Source: Ichthyophis bannanicus
Lineage: Eukaryota > Chordata > Amphibia > Gymnophiona > Ichthyophiidae
Assembly: GCA_033557465.1 (NCBI GenBank)
Contig: CM066037.1
Span: 521,412,686 to 521,476,685 of the forward strand
Direction of reading: 5' to 3'
DNA: 64,000 nucleotides
Shown here piece after piece: positions 1 through 10,123 of this stretch; position 1 is the first letter of the stretch; each line of letters opens with the position of its first letter. The position numbers and the translations under genes were made by a program. The notes under the pieces were generated by a model that saw only the letters and a list, made by a program, of their open reading frames with translations, made no database searches and was not told the origin of the DNA.

Positions 1-961
1 GGTGTGCCCCAGGGATCTGTCCTTGGTCCAAATCTTTTTAACATCTTTGTTAGTGATATTGCAGAAGAGCTGTTGGGTAAGGTTTGCCTCTTTGCGAATG
101 ATACCAAAATCTGCAATAGAGTAGACACCCAAGAAGGAGTAGATAACATGAGGAGGGATCTAGCTAAGCTTGAAGAATGGTCTAGAATTTGGCAGCTGAG
201 ATTTAATGCTAAAAAATGCATCATACATTTTGGCTGCAAAAATCTAAGGAAGTGGTACAGATTAGGGGGTGAAGTACTTCTGTCCACGAAAGAAGAGCAG
301 GACCTGTGTGTAATTGTGTCTGATGATCTTAAAGTAGATAAACAGGTAGGAAATGTGAATGCAAAACTTGGAAGGATGCTTGGGTGCATAGGGAGAGGAA
401 TGTCCAGCAGAAAAAAGTAGCTGATAGTGCCTCTGTATAAGTCTTTGGTGCGATCTCATTTGGAGTATTGTGTGCTATTCTGGAGACCGCACCTTCAAAA
501 GGATATAAACAAGCTAGAGTTGGTGCAGAGTGCAGCTATTAAAATGGTTAGTGATCTTCATTATAAAGCATATGAGGATAGACTTAAGGACTTCAATAGG
601 AAAGGCGGGATAGAGGAGTTATGATAGAGACATTTAAATATCTCCATGGCATAAATACACAGGAGGAGAGTCTCTTTTGACTGAAAGCAAGCTCTGCTAC
701 AAGGAGACATGGGATGAGGATGAAAGGGAATAGACTCAGGAGTAATATACAGAAATATTTCTTTACGAAAAGAGTGGTAGACTAGCAGAATAGTCTCCCA
801 GTGAAGATGGTAGAGATGAGGACAGTATCTGAATTCAAAAGAGCATGGGACAAACACAGGATTTCTAAAGGAAAAGAGGGGACTATTGTAGCAGTTGATA
901 TGGAAGGACAGACTAGATAGGCCATGTGGTATTTTTCTGCCATCATGTTTCTATGTTATTT
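1..961 (+). pseudogene. CR1 LINE 3' end (RT C-terminal part), copy CR1-a
   Basis: This is the 3' part of a CR1 non-LTR retrotransposon ORF2. It starts inside the reverse transcriptase at the GVPQGSVLGP-like motif. A mutated catalytic box follows (FAND where CR1 has FADD), then the CR1 thumb motifs WQLRFNAKKC and LVRSHLEYC. A TAG at 418-420 interrupts the frame and a frameshift lies near 620. The 3' end at about 905-960 (GCCATGTGGTATTTTTCTGC, then TTCTATG-type repeats) is homologous to the 3' ends of the other CR1 tails here. The left end is cut by the window. It is a dead 5'-truncated insertion. It belongs to the same CR1 branch as the copy at 45,838-49,650 rather than to that at 34,250-38,030. 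Confidence 0.9.
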
Positions 962-1022
962 GTTCTATGTAAACCATCTTGGCTTTAAGATTAGGTGGTA
1001 TAAAAATGTAAATAAATAAAAA
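962..1022 (+). repeat. L2/SINE-type 3' tail fragment
   Basis: GTAAACCATCTTGGC, then GGTGGTATAAAAATGTAAATAAATAAA-like sequence. This matches the tail of the tRNA-headed SINE at 16,141-16,400 and of the L2 copy ending at 23,959. It directly follows the CR1-a 3' end. Confidence 0.6.
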
Positions 1023-1239
1023 ATAAACAAACAAGCTGGGACAGAAGAAAGCTAATTTTGTTTTCCCTGAACTGCTGTCTGTTCCGCATTAAAAGAAAAT
1101 CCCTTCCCACCACATGCCACACTACCAATGGATACTTGTACTAATATAAGTATACCTATTAAGTTTAAAGACTAATTAATTTCAGGGCCTTAATTAATCT
1201 ATTCCTGATGAGGATAACCAGCAGAACCTGAAAGTGAAT

Positions 1240-1573
1240 TTATTTAGTATTTATTTATTTAGTATACATTTGTATACCGCTACTTCCAGCGATCAGCAGC
1301 GGTTTTGATTACAGATTGGAAATTGTCAAATCATGACAGGAAATCTTTGAGGTATAAACACATTGATTAGACAGGAAAGCACAGCACACAGAGAACTATT
1401 TTACAGGGAACATGGGCTATGGAGAGTTAAGTGGCTTGCCCAAGACCACAAGGAGCACCTGTGGGACTAGAAACCCCAGTCCTTCCGGCCCAAGGTTGCT
1501 GTCCTCTAGTGGGATTTGAACCCCCGACCTTCCGGCCCGAAGTACCTTGCCCCAACCACTAGGCCACTCCTCC
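1240..1573 (-). repeat. tRNA-derived SINE with L2-like tail
   Basis: Read on the minus strand, it begins with a tRNA-like head. A box A (TGGCCTAGTGGTT) and a box B (GGTTCAAATCCC) mark an internal Pol III promoter. A conserved body follows (ACTGGGGTTTCTAGTCCCAC). The tail is AT-rich (AAATAAATAAAT) and preceded by an L2-like stem. The middle third diverges from the other copies. The same family occurs at 16,141, 18,847 and 56,726. Confidence 0.85.
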
Positions 1574-1660
1574 ATTTGACTATTGAAATTTGACTATTTC
1601 TTTCCCTTTAATAGGTTTAAGAACCTATAAATCTAAGTTTATGCCTGGGATGGGTGGGAG

Positions 1661-1995
1661 GGAAAGAAACACTTAGGGATATGTTTACAAAGCAGCGGTA
1701 GTGGCCTCCGTGCAGTATCGGAGCTGTGGCTCCAATATTGCGTGAAGGCTGTCACTTGCCCTCTAACTGGAAGGCTTCTTTTTAAAGGTCTCTAAAGACA
1801 ATTTCTTTCTTTCTACTCAAAAAATATTTCCCTATCCTATCTCTGAGTTTGATTTAAATGAAAACTCTCTGGTGGTACTAAGTCCCTGATTGACTTAGCA
1901 AAAACACTGAATTCTAAAATACATAGATTTATCAGCTTTAACCCAAAGAATTCAATTTTCCCCAAGATTTAGAGAATTTCACAGCAGATCTTTCC
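1661..1995. repeat. Unclassified interspersed repeat R1, copy 1
   Basis: This stretch is homologous to 33,745-34,165. Shared landmarks are CTGGAAGGC, GATTTGATTTAAATGAAA-like sequence, CTCTCTGGTGGTACTAAG and CACTGAATTCTAAAATACA. No ORF is present. The left edge (GGGATATGTTTAC at 1,677) resembles the terminus of the Harbinger element at 53,551, but no matching right end was found. Confidence 0.5.
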
Positions 1996-2010
1996 AGCAG
2001 TAGAGGTCCT

Positions 2011-3200
2011 TACCGTCTGCCTGGCCAGAATGAGCAGACAGATGATGAAATGCTAAAATAAAAAAGGGAAGCCAACAAAAGTTACAGCACAGTAATAATG
2101 AGTGATTTCAATTACCTTGATATTGAATGGGTTAATGTCACAGCAGGACATGCTAGGAAGGTAAAGTTTCTAGATGAAATAAATGACTGCTTCTTGGAGC
2201 AGTTGATTAATGAACTAACAGGAGCCACTTGGCAATAGTGATCATAGCATGATCGCATTTTATTTAATAAATGGAGGGAGGACGGCAAGGAAACCTACAG
2301 TACTACCTTTTAACTTTCAAAATAGAGACTATTTTAAAATGAGGAAAATTGTTATTAAAAAAATTAAAAGGAGCAGTTGCAAAGATTAAAGATTTACATC
2401 AAGCAAGGGCATTATTTAAAAATACTATTATGCATGTATTCCATGCTTTATGAAAGGTGGAAGGAAGGCTAAAAAAATGCCATCATGGTTTAAAGGTGAG
2501 GACAGAGAGGCTGTTGTAGCCAAAAAAGGATCTTTCAGGAAATAGAAAAAGAAACCAAATGATGAAAACAGGAAACAACATAAGCACTGGCAAGTTAGAT
2601 ACAAGGTATTGATAAGGCTGGCAAAGAAAGAATATGAAAAAAAAACCTTGCCCTGGAAGCAAAAACGCACAATAAAAACTTTTTCAAGTACATTTGTAGC
2701 AAAAAACCTGTGCGAGAGTCAGTTGGACCATTAGATGATAGAGGGATAAAAGGGGCGCTAAGGGAGCACAAAGGCCATAGCGGAGAGACTGAATTAATTT
2801 TTTGCTTCAGTCTCTACTGAACAATGATATAGGGAAGTTACCTATGCTTGAAATGGTATTTAAAGGTGATGTATCTGAAGAACTGAAAGAAATATCAATA
2901 AACCTGGAAGATGTAGATTTGATAAACTAAAGAGTAGCAAATCGCCTGGACTGGATAGCATACATCCCAGGGTGCTGAAAGAACTGAAATATGAGATTAC
3001 AGAACTACTATAAGTAATCTGTAAACTACCATTAAAATCATCTGTAGTATCGGAAGACTGGAGAATGGCCAATGTAACACCAGTTTTTAAAAAGGGTTCC
3101 AGGGTGATGTGGGAAACTACAGACTGGTGAGCCTGATGTCAGTACTGGGCAAAATGGTAGAAACTATTACAAAGAATAAAATTACTGAACATGTAGATAG
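2011..3200 (+). pseudogene. CR1-b LINE, endonuclease to RT N-terminal part
   Basis: A decayed CR1 ORF2 collinear with the intact copy at 34,898-37,750. It begins inside the endonuclease domain at a CTGGCCAGAATGA landmark. It passes the 'DFNY' and 'HSMI' endonuclease regions and the linker, and reaches the RT entry (SPGLDS, then NVTPVF). Many frameshifts and stops are present and no frame exceeds about 80 codons. The element continues at 4,569 after the LTR insertion at 3,201-4,564. Confidence 0.9.
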
Positions 3201-3227
3201 TGTCATAAGGTAGCGCCATCAGAACCC

Positions 3228-4184
3228 ATGGAAGTAGAGGATTGTGAGCAAAATGTAAGGGAAACTGACAGCTCAGGTTCACACATGGGGGAAGGTTGCT
3301 ATGAGCAACAGATGAAAACAAAGCCACGTGATGTTAGGGAACGCCCGAACAGAAAGGGAGCACAGAATTCATTAGAAAATGAAGAGCACCTGCATGGGGG
3401 CGGAGCCCAGGCTAACACCAATTTGAACGTACTTAAAAATCACTTACCGGGAGGTAGAGAGAGAACTGAAGGAGAAAGTGGAACTGAGAGAGAAGTAGTA
3501 GGAACTACAAGGGCTGTAGTTGGAACTACGGGAGAAGCGTTAGGAACTGCTGAGCTTGAGGGCAGTGTCCGTGGAGCTGTGAGGATGGAGCCAAGGGGAT
3601 TATCCAGAGTACATGAGGTTGGTGATTCTCAGAGAAGCTGTTGGGAACAGCAGTGCACAGCCTCTCAATATTCCCAGGAGCGTTGCTGTGAGGCAAGCAG
3701 AGAAGGCAGTCCAACAGCCAAGGCTTTAAGATATAAATTATCTAACACCAGAAATGCAGAAGGGGAAAACTTTTACCCTGAAGCACATTTGAATGAGTCA
3801 GAGAAACACCGTGGAAAAGGGGCTTCCAAGCAGAGCTGTGCTTATCCGAGAGAGCAGGAAACAGCAGTGCCTAAAGGTAGGCGTATTTACCCTAATAAGA
3901 GAGGTTTGCAATACCCTGACTTTCTATGCACGTACCAGGAGCTCTGTAGTTCTCAGGAACCCAACTACAGGAAATACGGTAGTTACCCACGGGCCACTAG
4001 TATAGTGGGGGAGGAGAGTGTTTTAACTCTCCGACAAGAACCTTATAACTTTAACGGCAGTTGGGAGCCAGAAGTTTACTCAGATGAAGAGGAGATGCAG
4101 ATTGAACCTCTTGAAGAATCCTTAGAGGAAAATGAGATGGATTGCACGTACACATTATCTGATTGTATAGCATCTCTATGTTAA
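3228..4184 (+). CDS. LTR-encoded ORF, family A (318 aa, unknown function)
   Basis: The ATG lies exactly 27 bases inside the LTR and the frame stays open for 318 codons. The protein is hydrophilic, rich in Glu, Arg and Ser, with no visible signal peptide, membrane segment or known domain. Its middle carries short repeats of the GTT/GTA-type (VVGTTRAVVGTT). It ends with an acidic run followed by EMDCTYTL close to the stop. The ORFs in the other LTRs have the same layout: acidic, then MDC, then 5-15 residues, then stop. I do not recognise it. Its position upstream of AATAAA in an LTR recalls the MMTV sag gene in position only. It may be an accessory protein of the retroelement. Confidence 0.6.
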   Translation: MEVEDCEQNVRETDSSGSHMGEGCYEQQMKTKPRDVRERPNRKGAQNSLENEEHLHGGGAQANTNLNVLKNHLPGGRERTEGESGTEREVVGTTRAVVGTTGEALGTAELEGSVRGAVRMEPRGLSRVHEVGDSQRSCWEQQCTASQYSQERCCEASREGSPTAKALRYKLSNTRNAEGENFYPEAHLNESEKHRGKGASKQSCAYPREQETAVPKGRRIYPNKRGLQYPDFLCTYQELCSSQEPNYRKYGSYPRATSIVGEESVLTLRQEPYNFNGSWEPEVYSDEEEMQIEPLEESLEENEMDCTYTLSDCIASLC

Positions 4185-4373
4185 AAGCAGCCAGAACTGT
4201 TTATGAGAAGAAACAGGTGCAAGAGTTCCGTGAGTAAAAGGAACTGTTTTCTGTTACTTTTTGTTTCCTGGTTTAATGCTGAAGAAAGCTAAGTTTTGTT
4301 GAAAGTATTTTTCTTTAATTGTGTTATCAGACGAAGGGTCTGACCTGCTTTAAGTTCCACTGTTATGAATCCA

Positions 4374-4391
4374 CCCCGGACGGGGAATAAA
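4374..4391 (+). terminator. LTR poly(A) signal with short hairpin
   Basis: CCCC-GGAC-GGGG can fold into a 4-bp stem immediately before AATAAA (4,386-4,391). A near-identical arrangement occurs in LTR E (32,639-32,658). It marks the end of the R region, so the ORF lies upstream of the polyadenylation site. Confidence 0.6.
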
Positions 4392-4568
4392 GCCTGAGTT
4401 TAAACCTTACCCTCTGCTTCAACTACACTTCTTTGGCTAATGGTGAAAACTACAGGATCCAGAAGGCTTTGCCAAATGCCTTCCTAGGAGCTCTAGCCAT
4501 AAAAATACTGCCCCATCAAACGACCCAAGCCCTTTTTAGCCTCTGGGTACGTTAGTGGGTGACAATAG

Positions 4569-6082
4569 TCATGGTTTAATGGGAGAAAGACAACATGGAT
4601 TTAGTCAAGGAAGGTCTTACTGATGTGCTATATTTTTTTTGAAGGTGTGAATAAACAGGTACATAAAGGTGAGCCGGTTGATATAGTCTATTTGGATTTT
4701 CAGAAAGCCTTTGACAAAGTCCCTCATGAGAGACTCTTGGCCTAATTAAAAAGCCATGGGATAGGAGGCAGTGTACTATTCTGGATCAGGAACTGGTTAA
4801 AATATAGAAAGCAGAGTGTAAGGCTAAATGGTCAATTTTCTCAATGGAGAAAGGTGAATAGTGGAGTACCCCAGGGATCTGTGCTGGGCCGTTGCTTTTT
4901 AACATATTCATAAATGACCTGGAATGGGAATAATAAGTGATATGATCAAATTTGCAGATGACACAAAATTAATCAAAGTTGTTAAAACCCAAGAGAATTG
5001 TGAAAAATTGCAAGAGGACCTTGATAAATTGGAAGACTGGGCATCCAAATGGCAGATGAAATTTACTATGGACAACTCAAACTATAGTTACATGATGCAA
5101 GGTTCCACATTAGGAACCACCATCCAGGAAAAGGATTTAGGTGTCATCATGGATAATAAGTTGAAATCCTCCACCCAGTGTGCAACAGCAACCAAGAAAG
5201 CAAATAAAATGCTAGGAATCATAAGGAAGGAAATGGATAATAAAACCAAGGATATTATAATGCCTTTGCATTGTTCCATGGTGCCACCACACCTTGAATA
5301 TTGCATGCAATTCTGGTCGCCATATCTTAGAAAGGATATAGCAGAATCCAAAAAGATACAGAGAAGAGTCACCAAAATGGTAAAGGGGATGGAAGGATAT
5401 CCCTATGAGGAAAGGCTTAAAAGGTTAGCGCTCTTCAACTTGGAAAAAAGATGGCTGAGCTAAGATATGATAGAGGTCTATAAATTAATGAATGGAGTGG
5501 AACAGGCAAACGTAGATCTGTTGTTTATCAAAAAGTAGAAAGACTAGGGGCCACGCAATGAAGCTACAATGTAACCCATTTACATAGTAACATAGTATAT
5601 GATGGAAGATAAAGACCATCATGGTCCATCTAATCTGTACAGCAAGATGGCAAGAGTAGGTGCACCTGCCGCTCTGTTCAGGTTACCCCTCCCGATGCTT
5701 TGTTTAGGGGTGTACCTACCGCTCCATGCAGGTCACCCCTATTTGTTGAGATAGCAGAGACAGTTAAGGTTATTTTGATTTGTAAGACTAATAAAATAAT
5801 TTTTCACTCAACGCGTAATCAAACCTTGTAATTTGTTACCAGGGGATGTAGTAAAAGCTGTTAGTTTAGCTGGGTTTAAAAATGGTCTGGACAAGTTCCT
5901 GGAGGAAAAGTCTATAAACCATTATAAAGAGGACCAGGAAAATCCACTGCTTACCCCAGGATAATCATTGAACCTGTGTACCTTTTTGGGAACCTGACAA
6001 GTACTTCTGACATGGATTGGCCACTTGGGCTTGATGGACCTTGTTCTGACCCAGTATGACATTTCTTAGGTTCTTATGTTCA
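4569..6082 (+). pseudogene. CR1-b LINE, RT C-terminal part and 3' end
   Basis: This continues the CR1 interrupted at 3,200. It holds the RT motifs YLDFQKAFDKVPHERLL and SGVPQGSVLG, the catalytic FADD (in the frame 4,924-5,463) and a CR1 thumb. A minus-strand CR1 tail is inserted at 5,584-5,789. The element then continues through the C-terminal codons to the 3' end (TCTGACCCAGTATGACATTT, then TTCTTATGTTC near 6,080). Several stops and frameshifts make it inactive. Confidence 0.9.
5584..5789 (-). mobile_element. 5'-truncated CR1 3' tail nested in CR1-b
   Basis: On the minus strand it ends in TGGACCATGATGGTCTTTAT, then TACTATGTTACTATG. These are the same 3' sequences as the longer CR1 tails at 6,996 and 45,838. 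It is inserted in the C-terminal codons of CR1-b, whose sequence resumes at 5,790. It looks like a short SINE, but the longer copies show that it is the 3' UTR of a CR1 subfamily. Confidence 0.75.
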
Positions 6083-6149
6083 GCCAGTCGTCCAGGTACA
6101 GATGACTTTATAATAAGGAAGAATAACATCTTTTCTATTGAACGGCAAA

Positions 6150-8638
6150 CTTCAGAGTCCTACAAGTTCCCTGTTGTTGTTAAGTGCCATTGAGTCAGTG
6201 TTGACTCATGGGGATCCTCTGATAGTTGTCCTAAACTGTGTTCGGTCTTCAGTCAGGCGGCTTATTGTTGACAGAGGGGCACCCATGACTGCTGTTACTG
6301 CATCGATCCAGCTCATTGCTGGCCTTCCTCTTTTGTGCTGACGACCTACCTTACCAAGCATGATGTCTTTCTCTAATGATCTCTATCTTCGTATGATGTG
6401 TCCAAGTATGAAAGTCGAAATCTTGTCATCTGAGGTTCTAATGAAAGCTTAGGTTTGATCTCCTCTAGTACTGACTGGTTTGTTCTTTGGGCAGTCCATG
6501 GTATACAAAGTATTCGTTGGCAGCACCTTAATTCAAAGGCATTAATTTTCTTCCTGTCTATCTTTTTCACTGTCCAAATTTCGAATCCATATGATGTTAT
6601 TGAAAATACCATAGCTTGAACGAGTTCAATCTTTGTATGGAGAATGACATCTCTGCTCTTGAGAATCTTGTTTAGGTCCTTCATAGCCATTCTGTCAAGA
6701 GCAGTGTGTCATCTGATTTCTTGACTGCTTGTTGTTTCTTTATTGATAGTTGACCCAGGTAGGTTAAAATTGTCCACTAATTCTTCTTCATCAACGATGA
6801 AATTATTGATTTCGCCAATTGTCATGATCTTTGTATTCTTTACATTAAAGTGCAGGCCATGTTAAGACTATGTTCCTTGATCCTGAAAAGCAAATGTTTC
6901 AGGTTGTCTTCGCTTTCAGTCAGTAATGTGGTATTATCAGCATAGCAAAGGTTGTTGATGAGTCTTCCACCAATCTTCACAACTCGGTTTTCTTCATATA
7001 GTAACATAGTAAATGACGGCAGATAAAGACCAGTATGGTCCATCCAGTCTGCCTAGTAAGATGGCAAGAGTAGGTGCACCTGCCGCTTTGTGCAGGCCAC
7101 CCCTCCCCATGTCTTTGTTTAGGGGTGAACCCATCGCTCCATGTAGGACACCCCTATTTGTTGAGAAATTAGATAGTTAAGTTTATTTTGATTGTATCCT
7201 GTTGCTATAAAGGGATCCACTGTGTCATGTCCCATGCCATTTTGAATTCTGTCACTGTATTTGTCCCCACCGCCTCCTGCTCCTCTGATGATTTGTTCTG
7301 CATATAAATTAAACAGGTAGGGGGAAAGTATGCAGCCTTGTCATACACCTTTGCAGATTTTAAACCGTTCTGTTTCTCCTTGTTCTGTTCAAACAGTTGC
7401 TTCTTTTTCAATGTAAAGGTTGTGCAAGAGAATGATCAGGAGTTCTGGTATACCCATGCTTCTTAATGTGGTCCAGAGTTTCTCATGGTTTACACAGTCA
7501 AAAGCCTTGCTATAATCAATAAAACAGATATAGATATCCTTTTGGTATTCTTTTCTCTTTTCAAGTATCCATCTCACATCTGCGATGATGTCACTCGTTC
7601 CTCGCCTTTTCCTGAACCCTGCTTGCACTTCAGCCAGTTCTCGTTCCAGGTATGGATGTAGTCTCTGCTCAGTGATCTTGAGTAGAATCTTGCTGGCATA
7701 TGTGATCAGAGCAATCGTGCGATAATTTCCACAGTCAGTCAGATCACTTTTCTTCAGTATTGGTATAAACACAGATTTTTTCCAGTCAGTTGGCCATGAT
7801 GTTGTCTTCTAAATTTTCTGGCAGAGCCTTGTAAGTATGGTAACAGCTGCATCTGATTGCTGTAATACTTCAATGGGAATACCATCAATGCCCGGTGCTT
7901 TGATCTTTGCTAAGAATTTCAATGCTGCTTCGACTTTTTCTTTCATTACCAATGGTTCCGGATCATAAGGTACAGGCTGAAACAGGTGTTGGTCCACTTG
8001 ATTTTTATTATATAAAAACTCTATATTCTTTCCACCTTTTCTTGATCTTCTCAGCATCATTCAACATAGAACCTTGAGCATCTTGTAACATTCCAATTCG
8101 AGTTTGGAATTTTTTTCTTTAACTCTCATAGCTTTAGGAAAGCCGATCTTGTTCTTCCTCTAATAGTTTCTGCTTCTATTTCCTTGCATGTGTCATTGTA
8201 TTACTTCTCCTTGTCTTGTCTTGCTGCATGTTGGAAATCTTTGTTGAGTTCTGTGATTGCCTCTCTTTCACTTCTGGCTTTAGCTTCTCTGCATTTCTGG
8301 GCAATTTTTCAGAGTTTCTTCGGTCATCCATATTGGCCGTTTTTGCTTTTTCACCTTTTGTAGAGACTTCTCGCTTTCTTCCAACACAGCCTTCTTGATG
8401 TCATCCCATAACTCTTCTGGAGTTCTGTGATTTGTATCTAAAGCAGCTAATCGATTTTGCAGGCAGTCTTTAAATTCTGGTGGTATATTCTCAAGGTCAT
8501 ATTTTGCAACATTTATGAGTGGCTTGTACTTTTTCAACTTTAGCTTGAGTTTGCATACTGGTAGTTGGTGATCTGTACCATAGTCAGCTCCAGGTTTTAT
8601 CTTCATTGATGTTATAGAGCTTTTCCATCATTGACTTC
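6150..8638 (-). pseudogene. RTE (BovB-like) LINE copy 1: RT domain and 3' end
   Basis: Minus-strand frames match RTE-type ORF2 in order. From high to low coordinates they give DYGTDHQLPVCKLKLKLKK (end of endonuclease and linker), KAPGIDGIPIEVL, NYRTIALITYASKILLK, AGFRKRRGTSDIIADVRW, FIDYSKAFDCVNHEKLW and the catalytic region NLCYADNTTLLTESED (YADN where RTE has YADD). The C-terminal module follows with WTAQRTNQSVLEEI. The RTE 3' end hallmark, CATGAGTCAACACTGACTCA then GGCACTTAACAACAAC, lies near 6,170-6,210. The element is broken by frameshifts and by a CR1 insertion. Its 5' part lies beyond the LTR element, at 15,449-16,822. Confidence 0.88.
6996..7299 (-). mobile_element. 5'-truncated CR1 tail nested in RTE copy 1
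   Basis: On the minus strand this begins with the last ORF2 codons (VTEFKMAWD, then stop) and runs to the 3' end (TACTATGTTACTAT). It splits the RTE thumb region. ATATA-like sequence is repeated at both junctions (about 6,996 and 7,300), consistent with a short target duplication. Confidence 0.8.
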
Positions 8639-8642
8639 ACAG

Positions 8643-10123
8643 TGTCGTGCCCTTGCCCCGCCTAGGCGGTTGCCTGACGAGGAAAGGGGGCGAATGTTCC
8701 TTTCAATTGTGAACTCCTGGGCAAAGGCCTCTGGGAGTTGTAGTTCCCTAAGCATTTAATTGTAGTTGTAATGAAGTGCTGAGCCAAGGGTTGAAAGCAA
8801 CACAGGAAATTTTATTCGCCTCCCTTGATAACAGGAACTTCTAAAGAAGCTTGGCATATCACATGTACAGACTTTCCACAAGAAATAATAGGTTTGAAAA
8901 CTTCTCAAAGGTATCAATTGCTCTTGCTTACTTCAACAAGGCAAAGGCAGTTTCTTCAAAAGTAAAAGCTTCAATTCACAGTGTTTAACTGAAACTAAAT
9001 GTCCATTGAAAACTTCCAATGCAGCAAAACTCAGGTAATAAACTTTTCTTCTTGGCTTTAATTCCTTAAGGGTTTTAATTAGTTATTGCAGAGACTTTAG
9101 TCCTTCCTCTTTAACAAGTCTTTTTTAAAACAGCAGCCATACTAATTAAAACTTCCTTCCTTCTTAGAACAACATGCACATCAAACAAATGGAAATTTCT
9201 TCAAGCTTATAATTCCAAAACATTCTTACTTTACTGTTATGGATAAATCACATTCCATTTCTTGCTCAGGTTCACTCAAGACATTATCACTTTCTCCAAT
9301 GTCCATTGATTCACACTCAGAACACTCTGGTTCTGTAACGTCGTTGAAAAACAGCTGTTCCCCTCGAGACCTCTCTCGGGACTCAGAGCTGTTATCAAAA
9401 CAAGTCACTTCCTGGTCTTTTATCAAACGTTTTAAAAGCTTTAAAACATTCAGACTTTCTTTGTTAAGAGGTTTTCTTACCAGCCCTTCCTGGGTTCTTG
9501 AACCTCCTGCAGGCTTCCTGTAACCCTGGTACTGGTTTAAATACTGGAGCTGGCTTTGGGGATATTCTTCCCTCAAATTGCTGTCTGGGAACCTTTCTTG
9601 AGACCCTTGGCTAAAATCCTTACGAGCAATACCTTTTGGGATTCTCCTCAGCAGTGCTTCACTGCCACTTCCCTGGCCATGCTGGTTCCTGGATAAATTA
9701 GCCCTTCCGTCTCTCTTCCTCCTGTAAGAGTGAGACTCTTGCTCAGACTGAGGTTCCTTCACAGACTCCGCCTCTGAATCAGACTCAGGTCTTGATTCAG
9801 TTCCTTGCCTTGTGGCACCTGTAGCTTGCCTTCTTGCTCCTCCTTCTCCTCTCTTTCTCTCGTCTCTCCTGCTCCCTGTTCTCTGGGGCTTATATGAGTG
9901 GGTCTGACCTGTATCTTTCCACCCCACCCCCAGCTGTCTTGGATTACCACCCTCAGTTACCATGGAGCTGGGGCGTGGCCTTAGGACAGCAGCTTTGGAC
10001 AGGTTTTTTTCAATGTTAGCTGCACTTTTAAAGTGACCATTCCCTGCACTTTCCTTCTGACTAGGGGAAACTGCTTGTGTTTTTCTTTATTTCCATAGGC
10101 ACCTGGCTGGCTTCGCCACCACA
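8643..10123 (-). repeat. 3' LTR 'B' of the Ty3-like element (1,481 bp)
   Basis: Read on the minus strand it runs from TGTGGTGGCGAAGCC to GGGCACGACA. AATAAA on the minus strand (plus strand TTTTATT at 8,811-8,817) lies in its 3' part. An uninterrupted 245-codon ORF occupies its upstream half. Confidence 0.9.
9226..9963 (-). CDS. LTR-encoded ORF, family B (245 aa, unknown function)
   Basis: The ATG lies 160 bases inside the 3' LTR. The 245-residue product is hydrophilic and Arg/Glu/Ser-rich. A basic first half (SRRDERKRGEGG) leads to a strongly acidic end (ESMDIGESDNV and SEPEQEMECDLSITVK) just before the stop. The terminal MEC corresponds to the MDC near the C-terminus of the other LTR ORFs. 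No domain is recognised. The frame is open here. In the 5' LTR (14,549-15,285) the same ORF carries one stop and one single-base deletion. It could be expressed as a 3'-terminal cistron or from a solo LTR, but no promoter evidence is visible. Confidence 0.6.
   Translation of the reverse strand: MVTEGGNPRQLGVGWKDTGQTHSYKPQRTGSRRDERKRGEGGARRQATGATRQGTESRPESDSEAESVKEPQSEQESHSYRRKRDGRANLSRNQHGQGSGSEALLRRIPKGIARKDFSQGSQERFPDSNLREEYPQSQLQYLNQYQGYRKPAGGSRTQEGLVRKPLNKESLNVLKLLKRLIKDQEVTCFDNSSESRERSRGEQLFFNDVTEPECSECESMDIGESDNVLSEPEQEMECDLSITVK

Larger units (their letters stand above)
3201..4564 (+). mobile_element. Solo LTR 'A' of Ty3-like family, with internal ORF
   Basis: A 1,364-bp unit with TGTCATAAGG at its left end and GGGTGACA at its right end. 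It is flanked by the 4-bp duplication ATAG (3,197-3,200 and 4,565-4,568). The interrupted CR1 reads continuously across when the unit and one ATAG are removed. TG...CA ends, the 4-bp duplication, a 3'-located AATAAA and a polypeptide frame shared with the LTRs at 8,643, 13,965, 28,999, 31,572, 46,114 and 60,259 identify it as a solo LTR. Solo LTRs normally form by recombination between the two LTRs of one insertion. Confidence 0.85.

Noticed and set aside
1676..1995. Repeat R1 as a Harbinger MITE (GGGATATGTTTAC start after TTA)
   Set aside because: No inverted right terminus or second TTA was found in either copy of R1.
3228..4184. Host gene exon
   Set aside because: The frame lies wholly inside a unit with TG...CA ends and a 4-bp duplication, and relatives occur in other LTRs.
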